A stretch of DNA of 64,000 nucleotides, taken from NCBI RefSeq assembly GCF_025370935.1, contig NC_133490.1, forward strand, positions 11,547,604 to 11,611,603, given 5' to 3'. The notes beneath the pieces are model-generated. The model ran no database searches, was not told the origin of the DNA, and saw only the letters and a list, made by a program, of their open reading frames with translations. Both the position numbers and the translations under genes were made by a program. The stretch is from Choristoneura fumiferana (Eukaryota > Arthropoda > Insecta > Lepidoptera > Tortricidae). Numbering within the stretch: position 1 is the first letter of the stretch; the number at the start of each line of letters is the position of its first letter. This document shows, piece by piece, positions 1-10,015 of the stretch.

Positions 1-1706
1 ATTCAATTATTTAAGTATGTCTTATATGACGGTAAGTATTCACCGCTATGGAAATAACCAAATTGCAAAACTAGTCGCACTCGATACTCACGAAGGGGCC
101 ATTGTTTTCGTATGAACATTTTATGAATTTCACCTCAAGTACGTCGGTTGAATCTGTGCATTTTCTTTGCTTCGCGTTCTGCGAAAAGAGTTGTGTTATT
201 CTAATCGATATCCTGCCTATTTCCATTCTCTGCGGTGCCAAGACACGATTGAGTGAACTAACGTTGAGTTTTGGATTACTTTGTGGCTTTGTGACTGTGA
301 TTTGCAATGAAAGTTGAAATTTTTTGACTTTCCGTCTCGCACTACCCGTGTAAATATTGCATAGAAATAATAATAATTTGTGCGTGCAGTATCCAAAGTG
401 CCGAAATAAATAGTCGTGGCGATGTTTATGTTGATATTTGGTATTAATTAAATCAACTTTGTTAATAATTAATTGAAGAAAAACTTTCGACCGTAAATGG
501 GTCCCAAGTAAATTTTTTGACGTTATGCACTTACAATTATTGAAATGATGGGGTTTTTCCGGACCCTTCCTTTTGACTTAATGACAAAATGACACGTCAA
601 TGTAAAATTTGGTAAGTTTCTTCAGTAGTCACGCAAACAACTCTTAAGTCAATAGTGTGAAATTACAAGTTATAATCATTAGGAAAGTTTAGGGCATTTT
701 AGCGTGACTTTGTGTTTCATAAAGCAAGTAAAGTTTAGATTTTAGATCAATTACTTTGTTCAAATAATTCTAAATGTTAGTCAATAAACTTGTTTATTAC
801 ACAAGGGCGATTGTTCTGTGTACTACCTACACTCCTTCACTTGGGCTTGACCAAGGCTATTTCAAATTATTGTCACTGCCCATTTACTATTTATGTGTTC
901 ATGCTAAGTTCTCAATTCATTCAAAATCTAAATATGTAAAAAGTGTGAAATAAAGATTGAGATCAATCAAGATTTTTTTTAAGTTTTACGAGGTTTACGT
1001 TATTATTTTGTAGTAAACAGAGAGTAGGTACGAAGGATTCTTCAAAATTTCACGGGATAAGAAAAGGGAAATTCCGGGAGACGAAGCGTGAATGTAAGCT
1101 ATGTAGCTATATACTGCTCTAGTCTAGTGTAGTCGTGGAACGTTGTAGTATGTACACAATGATATTATTATTTTACAATAAAGCGTACATTTATAATTTA
1201 CAATGAGCTTTCGATTAAGGGTTTTCCTTCATAGCTAGGCACTGTTCAAACCTGCAAAATAGTTCAATCTTGTACTTTAAGGTCCCGATCTGCCCTCAGC
1301 CCACGAATGAACTACAGTTCAAGCCTTCTTATTCTGAGAAAAGATGTAAGCTAATTAGAATGTTTAGGTATGACTACTCTGAAGATGATAGAAGTTAGAT
1401 TTTAGTAGCACTTCAAAAATAACACAGATAATAAAAGAAGGCAGACCGCAGCCGCAAAACACTGGCTCCAACGTCACCAAACTCGCACTAACTAAAGTTC
1501 TTAATTAATTATCGGCTTCGTACAAACTTAGGTAATTAATAGGACGTGGTCCCCTAAGCTTAGATAACCTTTACGAAGTTCACGTATTAATCCGGCCAGG
1601 ACACAATGAAACTTTCTGTTGAACAAAAGTTGGATACTTGTCTATTGAAGAGCGACACTCCGGAGAGTTATTTTGTTAAAACTCAAAGAACCGACAGGGT
1701 ATTATA
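1..1706. other. Intergenic, AT-rich, no recognised gene
   Basis: Apart from the weak candidate exon listed separately, I see no repeat with clear ends and no long coding frame. Short frames on both strands around the first 320 bases overlap each other, and neither resembles a known family. The 1260-1600 part is of moderate complexity without recognisable motifs. It ends at the target duplication of the BEL/Pao element. Confidence 0.5.
92..294 (-). CDS. Candidate internal or first coding exon, unknown product
   Basis: On the minus strand a frame open for about 70 codons ends exactly at a strong donor (CCTTC then GTGAGT). It is preceded by a possible acceptor (ATCACAG), and an in-frame ATG lies at 226 (MEIGRISIR...). 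The encoded stretch is basic, with two cysteines (KRKC-like and IKCSYEN), and has no recognisable domain. If spliced as drawn the exon starts with two carried-over bases and ends in phase 0. The polypyrimidine tract is poor, no partner exon is visible because the window starts here, and a frame of this length can be open by chance. I infer, without certainty, that it belongs to a gene extending to the left of the window. Confidence 0.22.
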
Positions 1707-1712
1707 CTTGTT
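1707..1712. repeat. Target-site duplication (left) of BEL/Pao element
   Basis: The hexamer CTTGTT abuts the left LTR. The identical hexamer abuts the right LTR at 8238-8243. This is what an integrase-made staggered cut leaves, and 4-6 bp is usual for BEL/Pao elements. Confidence 0.85.
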
Positions 1713-1901
1713 TGTTCAACCGCTGTCCCTTGATGTAAATCTAACAACGGTTGCTCGACGAATGACAATATATTTAAATTTGACACCCCTTTTATACTTC
1801 CTAGGAAAAATCTCGCCAGCGCGATTCAGGTTGATTTAATTTCCCGTACAGCGACATCTATCGGCACATAAACTAATCAAAATACATATTACGGCTATAC
1901 A
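1713..1901 (-). repeat. 3' LTR of BEL/Pao element
   Basis: Begins TG (TGTTCAACCGCTG) and ends CA (GGCTATACA) on the plus strand and matches the right LTR almost base for base. It carries the same TATAAAAG motif on the minus strand. Confidence 0.93.
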
Positions 1902-1913
1902 TTCCGCCCACCA
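1902..1913 (-). other. Polypurine tract next to the 3' LTR
   Basis: Minus strand reads GGTGGGCGGAA directly before the LTR, the expected place for plus-strand priming. A second very similar stretch (CACGGTGGGCGGC) sits about 285 bp upstream at 2188-2202. Confidence 0.7.
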
Positions 1914-2327
1914 TGGACAATCGTGTCCATATAATTAGTTAAATTAAATACAATTAGTTACAACCTGATACCATAACAAATGTTAAATTATACATTCACA
2001 ATTATAACCAAATTAAACGTCCCTACAAAATATTTTCGCATCTCACCAACATAGGTATAATTATTGTCACTCTATTTAAGACTAAATAATAACATAACAT
2101 AAACCAATAACATTTTATCATAAAACATAACAATATTTAATTTCTCTAAAACTTACAACCATTTGCTTTATTTACCTAACTTAAAAATGCCGCCCACCGT
2201 GGCAAAACATAACATCACATTAAACAACCACATTAGTAAATACAACAAAAATTCATTAAAACATGCAGTTTCTTTCCACAAATTCGAATTGTAAAATTTT
2301 ATAAATAACAACGTTTTTATTACATAT
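1914..2327 (-). other. BEL/Pao region between pol stop and 3' LTR
   Basis: AT-rich untranslated tail of the element. It holds no coding frame of note; its one distinctive motif is the duplicated polypurine-like stretch at 2188-2202. Confidence 0.7.
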
Positions 2328-4667
2328 TTAATTAATCGGAAGAACACAAAGTTTACATGTAGGTCTCTTAATTACAGAATTTTTGACTTTTAAAGTGACC
2401 ACTCGCGTAATTCCGTCTTTACCAGGATGTTTTGCTATCACTCTGCCAAGTAACCATCGACTAGGAGGTAAATCGTCTTCCTTAACTAAGACGATTTCAT
2501 CAATCTTTGGTTCCGGAGTTTGCCCTGACCACTTATATCTCTGTAGAAATTTATTAAGATATTCTTGAGACCATTTTCGCCAAAAGTCCTGAATCATTCT
2601 TTGGGTTAACTGCCATCTTCTTAAAGAACCACAATTGCGATCCATATACTCATGTTCAGGTACTGTCACAAGTGATTCACCCACCAAAAAATGACCCGGG
2701 GTTAAGACATTAATATTGTTAGGATCCATATCCATACGAGACAATGGTCTCGAATTCAGGCATGCTTCTATCTGTGATAAAACCGTAGACATTTCTTCAA
2801 ACGTCAAAGTAGTAGATCCTATAACCCTCTTTAAGTGATATTTTACTGATTTCACGCCTGCTTCCCAGAGCCCACCAAAATTTGGAGCGTGAGGAGGAAT
2901 GAAATGCCACGTTGTATGGTTATTCGCTAAACTATCAGCAATTTCCTGCAAAATTCTAGACTTTTCAGAACCAAATAATACCTCTAGTTCTCTTGACGCG
3001 CCCACAAAGTTAGTTCCGTTGTCAGACCATATTTCTTGACAATGACCTCTCCGTGCAACCATTCTTTTAAACGCCTGCAAGAATCCCGTTGATGTTAGAT
3101 CACTGACCACTTCTATGTGTACCGCTCGAGTGGACATACACACAAATAAACAAATATATCCTTTATATGATTTGTGCCCACGCCCACTAGCTGTCCTTAA
3201 GGATATTGGACCAGCGTAATCCACTCCACAGAATTTAAAAGCTCGTGTTGGCGTAACTCTTGCTGATGGAAGTTGACCCATTAACTGAGGTTGTGTGTTT
3301 GCGTTATACCGTACACAAATAACACATTTACTGACATATCCACGAATCAAGTCTTTGACTCCAATGATCCAATATCTCGAATTTATATAATTATGCATCA
3401 ATTGATTTGAACCGTGGCATGTCTTAAGATGTGCATCGGCAATAATTAAATTAGTCATAGTCGATTTTTTAGGTATCAAAACGGGGTGTTTTTTATTAAA
3501 TGCCAATTGAGAGTTTTCTAATCTACCTCCAACTCTCATCAGTCCATTCTCATCAAGAAACGGATTCAATGTTTTCAATGTTGATTTCTTGGACACTGGT
3601 ATACCATTTAATAAATTTTTATAATCTTGCTCAAAATTTTCTTGTTGGCACTGTTTGACACAAATGTTTAATGCCTCATGAATTTCTTGACCCGTTAAAT
3701 AGTTAGTGCGTCTTCTTTCTTCTTCTGGCTTTCTTATGTTTATTAAAAAACGCCTACAATATGCCAGTACTCTAACTAATTTAGTAAGTGATGAAAATCG
3801 GTCCCATATTTTTAGATCCGTCGTAATATGATGCACTTTAACTTCCTCTAGATTGGTGACAAGTTCTCTTGGTTTCTCATATTTAATAAATTTTTGCTTC
3901 AAAAACTCAGGTCCATGAAACCATATTTCTGTGTTTTTCAAGTCACATGGTTTCACCCCCCTCGAAGCGCAATCTGCAGGATTGTGCTTAGAAGACACAT
4001 GAGACCACTGGTTTGACTCCAAAGTAGTTAAAATTTCCGAAACCCGATTCGCTACAAAAGTTTGCCATTTGCTTGGGTGGTTATTTAACCAGGCTAAAAC
4101 CACAGTTGAATCAGTCCATGCATGTATATTATCTTTTGCTATGTTCATGACTTGTGATACTTCCACTAACAATCTTGTCAGCATTACAGCACCACAAAGT
4201 TCCAGTCTTGGAATTGAAACTTGTTTGATGGGTGCTACCCTCGTTTTTGCAGTTACTAAACTAACAGTGATATTATCATCTTTGTCTACTATTCGAGCAT
4301 AAACAACTGCTGCATACGCCATCTTGGAAGCATCACAAAATCCATGCAATTCGATTTCCGAATTTTTATTGACTATGCCCAACCATCTAGGAATATGTAC
4401 TTTAGTCAACTCACTAAGCTCTTCACGGTAAGTACTCCATTCTTGTAATAATTTGCATGGCACATCTTCATCCCAACCCAAGCCAGTTAGCCAAAGCTTC
4501 TGTATCATTACCTTAGCTAAAATTATACTAGGCGCCACCCATCCTAACGGATCATATAGCCTAGAAATATCCGATATAATAGTTCTTTTCGTGGCTAGTT
4601 TCTTCATCGGCGGCAGTTTCACTGAATATTGAAAGTCATCTGAATTCCGGTTCCAGGTAAGACCTAA
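2328..4667 (-). CDS. pol: BEL/Pao pol, 3' part: RT end, RNaseH, integrase
   Basis: The frame continues the polyprotein after a one-base shift: its first recognisable residues (LGLTW, then YDPLGWVAP) are the RT-connection region that normally follows the YMDD palm. Next come an RNaseH-like domain (GFCDASKMAYAAVVY and WTDSTVVLAWL), an integrase zinc-binding domain (HxnHxnCxxC around HLKTCHG and KCVICV), and a DDE core with Asp in GVDYAGP, Asp in WSDNGTNF and Glu in GGLWEAG. The C-terminal domain is typical of BEL/Pao integrases (LTPGHFLVG, then WQLTQRMIQDFWRKW). All catalytic residues I can check are present. There is no credible own start codon; translation would need frameshifting from the upstream frame. 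About 780 codons, normal for this part of Pao-type pol. Confidence 0.92.
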   Translation of the reverse strand, partial: LGLTWNRNSDDFQYSVKLPPMKKLATKRTIISDISRLYDPLGWVAPSIILAKVMIQKLWLTGLGWDEDVPCKLLQEWSTYREELSELTKVHIPRWLGIVNKNSEIELHGFCDASKMAYAAVVYARIVDKDDNITVSLVTAKTRVAPIKQVSIPRLELCGAVMLTRLLVEVSQVMNIAKDNIHAWTDSTVVLAWLNNHPSKWQTFVANRVSEILTTLESNQWSHVSSKHNPADCASRGVKPCDLKNTEIWFHGPEFLKQKFIKYEKPRELVTNLEEVKVHHITTDLKIWDRFSSLTKLVRVLAYCRRFLINIRKPEEERRRTNYLTGQEIHEALNICVKQCQQENFEQDYKNLLNGIPVSKKSTLKTLNPFLDENGLMRVGGRLENSQLAFNKKHPVLIPKKSTMTNLIIADAHLKTCHGSNQLMHNYINSRYWIIGVKDLIRGYVSKCVICVRYNANTQPQLMGQLPSARVTPTRAFKFCGVDYAGPISLRTASGRGHKSYKGYICLFVCMSTRAVHIEVVSDLTSTGFLQAFKRMVARRGHCQEIWSDNGTNFVGASRELEVLFGSEKSRILQEIADSLANNHTTWHFIPPHAPNFGGLWEAGVKSVKYHLKRVIGSTTLTFEEMSTVLSQIEACLNSRPLSRMDMDPNNINVLTPGHFLVGESLVTVPEHEYMDRNCGSLRRWQLTQRMIQDFWRKWSQEYLNKFLQRYKWSGQTPEPKIDEIVLVKEDDLPPSRWLLGRVIAKHPGKDGITRVVTLKVKNSVIKRPTCKLCVLPIN

Positions 4668-7473
4668 TTTTTATTATTTCATCATGCTTTATTTTTAGTT
4701 CATCTTCAATTTCTTTTTCATTGTTCTCTAACTTCATTGCTTTAATCAACTGGTTGCTATTACTCGTCCATTTCTGTAGTTCAAATCCAGCTTTCCCTAG
4801 TAATTCATTCATTTCTTTATACACCTGTACTCCTTCATCCACTGTCATACATCCCGTCATAAGATCATCCATGTAGAAATCCTTCAATACTCTTTCAGAT
4901 GCCATAGGGTAATCCCTTCCGTGATCAATGGCAACCTGTTGAAGAGCCTTGACAGCTAAATACGGAGCACAAGCGGTTCCAAATGTAACTCTCAACAACT
5001 TGTACTCTTTCAATACTTCATTTGAATTTTCCCTCCATAAAATCCTTTGAAAATCAGCATCTTCTTCTGTGACCTTTACTTGCCTATACATTTTTACAAT
5101 ATCCGATACCAAACAGATAGGATACATTCTCCACTTCATAACCAAATGTCTTAAATCTGGTTGTAGTTTTGGTCCAATCATTAAATCATCATTGAGTGAA
5201 ATCCCATTCTTTCCTTTGCAAGAAGCATCGAACACTACCCGAACCTTGGTGGTTTCTCGATCCATTTTAACCACCGGATGATGAGGTAAGCACACTGCAT
5301 TTTCATTTTTATCATTTTCAGGCACTTCCACCATATGACCAAGATGAAGATATTCATCTATGACTTCTTTATATTTAGACTGTAGCTCTGTATCCCTGTG
5401 TAACCTGTTTTCCAATGAATAAAACCTTTTTGCCGCTACTTCGTTGGAATGACCATATTTACAGCTGGGATCTTCTTCTCTAAAGGGAAGCTTTACCACA
5501 TATCTACCCTCAGAATCACGTTTAGTGCTGGCAGCAAAAATGCTTTCACAGCGTTCTTCCTCCTCTGATAACAACCTCTTTTGCGATGAAGAATCAGCTT
5601 CTATCTCCCAAAAACTTTTTAGAATATTGTCTTCATTGATTTGGGAATGTAAAACCGTTATTCCCGAAAATGTTGTGTTAAATGAATCAACTATCCCAGA
5701 CAATATCCATCCCAATGTTGTTGATTGAGCTAGCAGTGTTCCCTGGTTATTCTTCCTGACGCCATCCTGAATTACCCGACTATATACCTCAGCACCTAGT
5801 AAAACGTCGATTTTATTAGGTGTGTGATAATCAGGATCCGCCAATTGTATTCCTGTTATGTTTAATCCATTTAAATCCATGACCTTATTTGCTGGAAGAA
5901 AAGATGTAATCGTTTTCAGTACATAAGCTTGTACAGATATATTTATGTTTGGATGAGCCAAAGACTGTAGATGCAATATAACCATAGCTTTAGATATAAG
6001 ATTATTATCCCCACCAAGACCTGAAATGTTCCCTTTGATTGGCTCCTTTTTTAGCCCTAAATATTGTGCGGTAGCTTCAGTTATAAAAGAAGCCTGCGAT
6101 CCTTGATCCAATAATGCTCGAATTGCCATGTATACTCCGCTTTTGGATTTAGCATTGACAATCGCAGTTGCCAACAAAACTTGCCCAGTCCCTCTTGCAA
6201 AACAATTCGTAACAAGCGGTGGCTCTTCTGCTTCGACTGTACCTACATTGCTAACCTTAGCGCCAGAAGTGTTTGCTGGTGTAGCATCTGTAGGATGCAA
6301 CAAGGTATGGTGACGACGCTTGCAAATCTTACATGAAGTCGCATTCTGGCAGAACTTGGCAGAATGATTATTGCCCAAACAGTTGAAGCATAAACCCTTC
6401 TCCTGAACAAAATTACGACGAGCGTTAACATCAAGGGCTGCATATTGTTTGCAAAATGTAATTTTGTGTAATTCCGAGCAACAGGGGCATTGAGTGTTTT
6501 GGACGGTGTGTAAAACACGAGGTTTAACCTGACTAAAGTGGTGAATCCCACTCGAGGGTTTTTTGGTCTCCACAAACTCTAAAGCTCTGAATCGGTTGGT
6601 AATAAAATCTTTGAATTCTTGGAAAGATGGCAATGTATTGGAATCTGTACCTCCAGTTGCACTCAATTCCCACTGCTTGCGAGTCTCTTGGTCTAACTTT
6701 AGAGTGAGCAAATGGATGACAATAGCATCCCATGTACTCACGTCTACACCGATGTTAGCTAAGGCACTCAAACAATCCGAGCTAGTGTCAATGAGCTCTT
6801 TCAAGAATGTTGAAGATTCTACAGCAGCATTTTTTTGACTCAAAAAGCGTTTTAAAATCATATTGCATATGAACCGTTTATTGTCGTAGCGCTGCTTTAG
6901 AAGCTCCCAACATTTTGAATAGTTTGCATTAGAAATCGGTATCTGGCGAAGTAACAATTCCGCTTCACCAGTCAGATATCCCTTTAAATAATGTAGTTTT
7001 TCAACATCTTTAATTGTACTGTTGTTATGCACCAGAGATTCAAATAAATCCTTAAAGGTTACCCACTCCGAATAATTACCCGAAAAAATTGGAATTACAA
7101 TTTTCGGCAGTTTAATACAAACTTGTTTTGAAATCGCATTTTCCGACAATTGGTCTTTTGAATTTTTGGTCATAACTTCACCAATAAACATTTGTGCAGC
7201 CGTCAATAACTCCTCTTTATACTCCATGTAAATTTCGCTAGTCACGTCAAAAACTTCCTTTTCTGCGTAAATACTCGTATCGTACTCTGCCGAATACTCT
7301 TCTAATAGTCGATCGTGACCTTCACAGAACTTTTTCCAGAGTTCTTCCAACCGTTGGAGCCTTATCTCAATATAAGGTTTAGTGATCCGATCTTTTGGTG
7401 ATTTTTTATAATTTTTAAAGTCTTTAGTAATTTGGTTGCACGTTTGCATTTGAATTTTAATTACCACTTCCAT
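4636..7473 (-). CDS. gag-pol: BEL/Pao gag-protease-RT polyprotein, 5' part
   Basis: About 945 codons from the first real ATG (7473; the frame is open a few codons further but only with TTG). The N-terminal ~120 residues are charged and helical. A Gag domain of the DUF1759 type follows (IPIFSGNYSEW, then LHYLKGYLTGEAE). Zinc knuckles come next (CFNCLGNNHSAKFC near residue 365 and CKICKRRHHTLLH just after). The retropepsin active site is ALLDQGSQ near residue 455. The RT starts around residue 745 (RVVFDAS), with Asp in LVSDIVKMYRQ and the YMDD box near residue 868. The frame ends shortly after the palm because of the frameshift. In BEL/Pao elements these parts form one polyprotein cut by the protease. 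Confidence 0.93.
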   Translation of the reverse strand: MEVVIKIQMQTCNQITKDFKNYKKSPKDRITKPYIEIRLQRLEELWKKFCEGHDRLLEEYSAEYDTSIYAEKEVFDVTSEIYMEYKEELLTAAQMFIGEVMTKNSKDQLSENAISKQVCIKLPKIVIPIFSGNYSEWVTFKDLFESLVHNNSTIKDVEKLHYLKGYLTGEAELLLRQIPISNANYSKCWELLKQRYDNKRFICNMILKRFLSQKNAAVESSTFLKELIDTSSDCLSALANIGVDVSTWDAIVIHLLTLKLDQETRKQWELSATGGTDSNTLPSFQEFKDFITNRFRALEFVETKKPSSGIHHFSQVKPRVLHTVQNTQCPCCSELHKITFCKQYAALDVNARRNFVQEKGLCFNCLGNNHSAKFCQNATSCKICKRRHHTLLHPTDATPANTSGAKVSNVGTVEAEEPPLVTNCFARGTGQVLLATAIVNAKSKSGVYMAIRALLDQGSQASFITEATAQYLGLKKEPIKGNISGLGGDNNLISKAMVILHLQSLAHPNINISVQAYVLKTITSFLPANKVMDLNGLNITGIQLADPDYHTPNKIDVLLGAEVYSRVIQDGVRKNNQGTLLAQSTTLGWILSGIVDSFNTTFSGITVLHSQINEDNILKSFWEIEADSSSQKRLLSEEEERCESIFAASTKRDSEGRYVVKLPFREEDPSCKYGHSNEVAAKRFYSLENRLHRDTELQSKYKEVIDEYLHLGHMVEVPENDKNENAVCLPHHPVVKMDRETTKVRVVFDASCKGKNGISLNDDLMIGPKLQPDLRHLVMKWRMYPICLVSDIVKMYRQVKVTEEDADFQRILWRENSNEVLKEYKLLRVTFGTACAPYLAVKALQQVAIDHGRDYPMASERVLKDFYMDDLMTGCMTVDEGVQVYKEMNELLGKAGFELQKWTSNSNQLIKAMKLENNEKEIEDELKIKHDEIIKIRSYLEPEFR
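4667..4672 (-). other. Frameshift site between the two BEL/Pao frames
   Basis: The upstream frame runs past an A-run (AAAAA on the minus strand) and stops about ten codons later. The conserved RT-connection residues continue in the other frame from exactly this run. One extra base in the homopolymer explains it: mutation, assembly error or, less likely, a programmed shift. Confidence 0.8.
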
Positions 7474-8049
7474 TTTTACCAAAGATATTAGTCCACTTTT
7501 TCAAAATTTTTCTAAGTCCCCAAAGCCAAATTTTTCTAAGTCCAAAAATAATTCTCAAAATTTTACAAGTGTTTGAGTTTTAAGGACTCTGACGAAAATC
7601 GGGCATAGGTTCCCCGTTAGAACCACTTTTCTTGCTAAATTTTACAAGTCCTAATTTCTAGCTAATTTTCTAAGTTTTTAAACTAACTATAATAAGGTTC
7701 ACTTTTGCTTGAATATTCTATTGCACTGAATTTTGACTCTTCCGTCCGAAACACTAAGGTACAAAGTTAAATGGCTTGTCACTTACAGTTTTCCCGCTTC
7801 GCACGCAATACCTCGCGACACTATCCTCTGCGCGCGCACCTTCCTGCTCCCGCTCCAGCTCCAGCTCCCTCCTTCCTCGTCCCGGAAGGTAGCGGCCGCC
7901 GCTTCCTCGGGCCCCTACGTCGCCGTGTCCCGTGGCTCCGTCTGCAGGTCCGGCTTCCTCAGCCCGAACTGCCGCTTGACGGCTCCGAGAAGCGCCGCGG
8001 TCCGCTTGGTCACCTCCAAGTTACTGGAGATCCGAGTTCTGAAGGACCA
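7474..8049 (-). other. BEL/Pao leader with GC-rich patch
   Basis: Untranslated leader between 5' LTR and gag. The half next to gag is AT-rich, as in the rest of the element. The half next to the LTR (about 7800-8049) is strikingly GC-rich. On the minus strand it holds an open frame ending at 7915 with coding-like third positions (LEVTKRTAALLGAVKRQFG) and, further on, a strong donor-like AAAACT GTAAGTG at about 7787. This may be a captured piece of a host transcript. Confidence 0.6.
8041..8049 (-). other. Putative primer-binding site
   Basis: Minus strand reads TGGTCCTTC immediately after the 5' LTR. TGG complements a tRNA CCA end. From memory these nine bases match the 3' end of insect tRNA-Tyr, after which the match stops; the tRNA assignment is tentative. 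Confidence 0.5.
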
Positions 8050-8237
8050 TGTTCAACCGCTGCCCTTGATGTAAATCAAACAACGGTTGCTCGGCGAATG
8101 ACAATATATTTAAATTTGACACCCCTTTTATACTTCCTAGGAAAAATCTCGCCAGCGCGATTCAGGTTGATTTAATTTCCCGTACAGCGACATCTATCGG
8201 CACATAAACTAATCAAAATACATATTACGGCTATACA
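8050..8237 (-). repeat. 5' LTR of BEL/Pao element
   Basis: Promoter LTR, 188 bp, TG...CA ends. A TATAAAAG box lies at 8132-8125 on the minus strand and would drive the genomic transcript. It is almost identical to the left LTR. Confidence 0.93.
8125..8132 (-). promoter_or_regulatory. TATA box of the BEL/Pao 5' LTR
   Basis: TATAAAAG in the minus orientation, inside the LTR about 75 bases before its 3' border. It is conserved in the other LTR. Confidence 0.65.
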
Positions 8238-8243
8238 CTTGTT
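8238..8243. repeat. Target-site duplication (right) of BEL/Pao element
   Basis: CTTGTT, identical to the hexamer at the left border. Confidence 0.85.
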
Positions 8244-9732
8244 TTCAGGTGCATAAATACAAGTCCAATAAAGTTAAATGAAGAAATGAAGGCTACATTA
8301 TCGTAGAATATTTCAATTTTGAAATGTTACTCTTGCCCTCTGTTCTGATACATAAAAATGACGTTGAAAATAAATGAAAAAGTTTTGAAAAACATTTATA
8401 ATAGGTTTTGAAGTATTTGTAGGGATAGGTTATGTTAGCTTTCGTTGGTATACTTAATTAAAGTAGAAGAGGTCTCAGATTGGCGCAGTTAGTATTTTGA
8501 CGGTGTATGGGTGTTTTTAGGTTTTACTAATTAGGGACGAATGGCGGAAAAAAGGAAGGCCCTTGCCCAGCAGTGGGGTGCTAAAAGGCTAACAAAAAAA
8601 AGTTTTTTCAAAACTAAATTATCTACGCCTTACTACCTCCTACGCCTCCTAGATACATTAGACATTCTATTATTAGACGAATATTTTAAAAGCGTTGTTT
8701 TAACACTGTTAGATACTTACTCAAAACTTATTGAGCTGTGTCTTTCTGCTCACATGCGTTAGCTTAATGAAGCGTTGTGTTTTTTTTTTCACCATATGCA
8801 TGTAAACAACATGCTACGAAAGGCTCTGTATGTAGCACGGAATGTAGTTAATTTTTGTCGCATAAAATAAAGTAAAAATGATTTTTTTTTGCTTTATCAG
8901 GTTCTCACGTCAGCCCTACGGCTTAGTTAATAAAATCATTAAGAAATTTCATGCCTGATTGCGAAAAATATGGTGTAGTATAAAGTGGTCGTTATTCATT
9001 TTTATGGCAACCACAGCTTGCGAGTAAGACTGCTTCGGAGCTGTTACGTTGGCTAGTGAGTCTCTTGCGAATTTCCCTGCAAGAAACCATGTATTGTATA
9101 TATATTGTAGTATATATGTACAATTTTTAACCAATAGTCCCAAGACAGAACTCTAATTATTAAATTATTATAAAACTTGATTTTTTTAGCTTATAATTAT
9201 AGTTGTCAATTTATTATTCAAAAATACAGTAAGCAATTATTACAAAAATAATTTAGTCAAATAACTCGCCCCTTGCCATGGTTGTCAATTAAATTGACTA
9301 ACAAAACAAGTGACGTCACAGTTAGTGTTAACGAACAAAATGTATGGAAAATCACTTATTGGAGATTTATGAAAAGAATCAATTTATTGGTGGTGACAAG
9401 CAGCTTATTGTTACTCACAGTGATACCTCCTCCAAAAATTTATGTTCTATCGCTTTAACCATTTTTTACGCCAACAATGAAAAGCCGTAGTGGGAGCGAT
9501 AAATTAATTAACAAAATAAATAGTCCCTTGTCATCGCTAGTCATCAAGAGTGAATAAAGAAAAACACGACGTTGGCGAAATTCGCCAAAAGTTAATTACT
9601 CAGGTATTCCGTAGACTAACTTAATTCGCTGGATATAGTGGAAGTTATTTTTAGAGCTATTTTAACACCTCGATTGTTCGCTACGAATAGCTGGCTCTAA
9701 TGAAAGCTTATTTTTGTAAATTTGTCTTTATT
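8244..9732. other. Intergenic, nothing recognised
   Basis: AT-rich sequence with short frames on both strands (for example 73 codons at 8541-8762) that lack splice context, family motifs or coding-like base use. No repeat ends were identified. Confidence 0.45.
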
Positions 9733-9733
9733 G

Positions 9734-9868
9734 TACAAAAATGTAAAAATATCAACTTATTCAAAGTTTCAAAAATAAGTACCACAGTCTCTTATTCCGA
9801 CGCAATAAGGCCGTAGTATCATATTTTTGAGTGGTTCGAATAGATACTTATTTTTGCACTTGACTGTA
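9734..9868 (+). mobile_element. MITE, family with TTTTTGCACTTGACTGTA end
   Basis: The core TCTTATTCCGACG(C/T)AATAAGGCCGT and the end TTTTTGCACTTGACTGTA match a second copy at 40922-41062. The left end is degenerate, while the right end is clean and falls on a TA. Tc1/mariner-like target choice is inferred from the TA. Confidence 0.65.
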
Positions 9869-10015
9869 CAGTCGAACAAATTGAATCATGACCCAGGGTG
9901 GAACCTTTTATGAATCAATTTCACTATGATTTCCTTGACAAAAGTATGAGATGTCAACATGACATTAGTAGCACAAAGGTTCACCTTGACTCGTGATTCA
10001 ATTTGTTTGACTGTA
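9867..10015 (+). mobile_element. MITE with ~26-bp terminal inverted repeats
   Basis: Left end TACAGTCGAACAAATTGAAT, right end the near-perfect inverse ATTCAATTTGTTTGACTGTA. It shares its first TA with the end of the preceding MITE, so one inserted at the border TA of the other. Non-coding. Confidence 0.8.

Larger units (their letters stand above)
1713..8237 (-). mobile_element. BEL/Pao LTR retrotransposon, near-complete
   Basis: A 6.5-kb element on the minus strand with two LTRs, a flush 6-bp target duplication, a primer-binding-site-like TGG next to the 5' LTR, a purine-rich tract before the 3' LTR, and a gag-pol region in BEL/Pao order (Gag, aspartic protease, RT with YMDD, RNaseH, integrase). 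The LTRs differ by two substitutions and one single-base indel over about 189 bp, so the insertion is recent. A single-base frameshift near 4667-4672 splits the polyprotein into two frames, so this copy is probably not autonomous unless the shift is programmed or a sequencing error. No envelope-like frame follows integrase. BEL/Pao elements are common in insects and replicate through cytoplasmic particles; that is family knowledge, not seen here. Confidence 0.95.

Noticed and set aside
102..317. Plus-strand 71-codon frame
   Set aside because: Antisense to the candidate minus exon; no splice sites and no family match.
7733..8175. Pro/Ala-rich plus-strand frames of 113 and 134 codons
   Set aside because: They run antisense through the GC-rich BEL/Pao leader into the LTR; the minus strand has the better coding signal.
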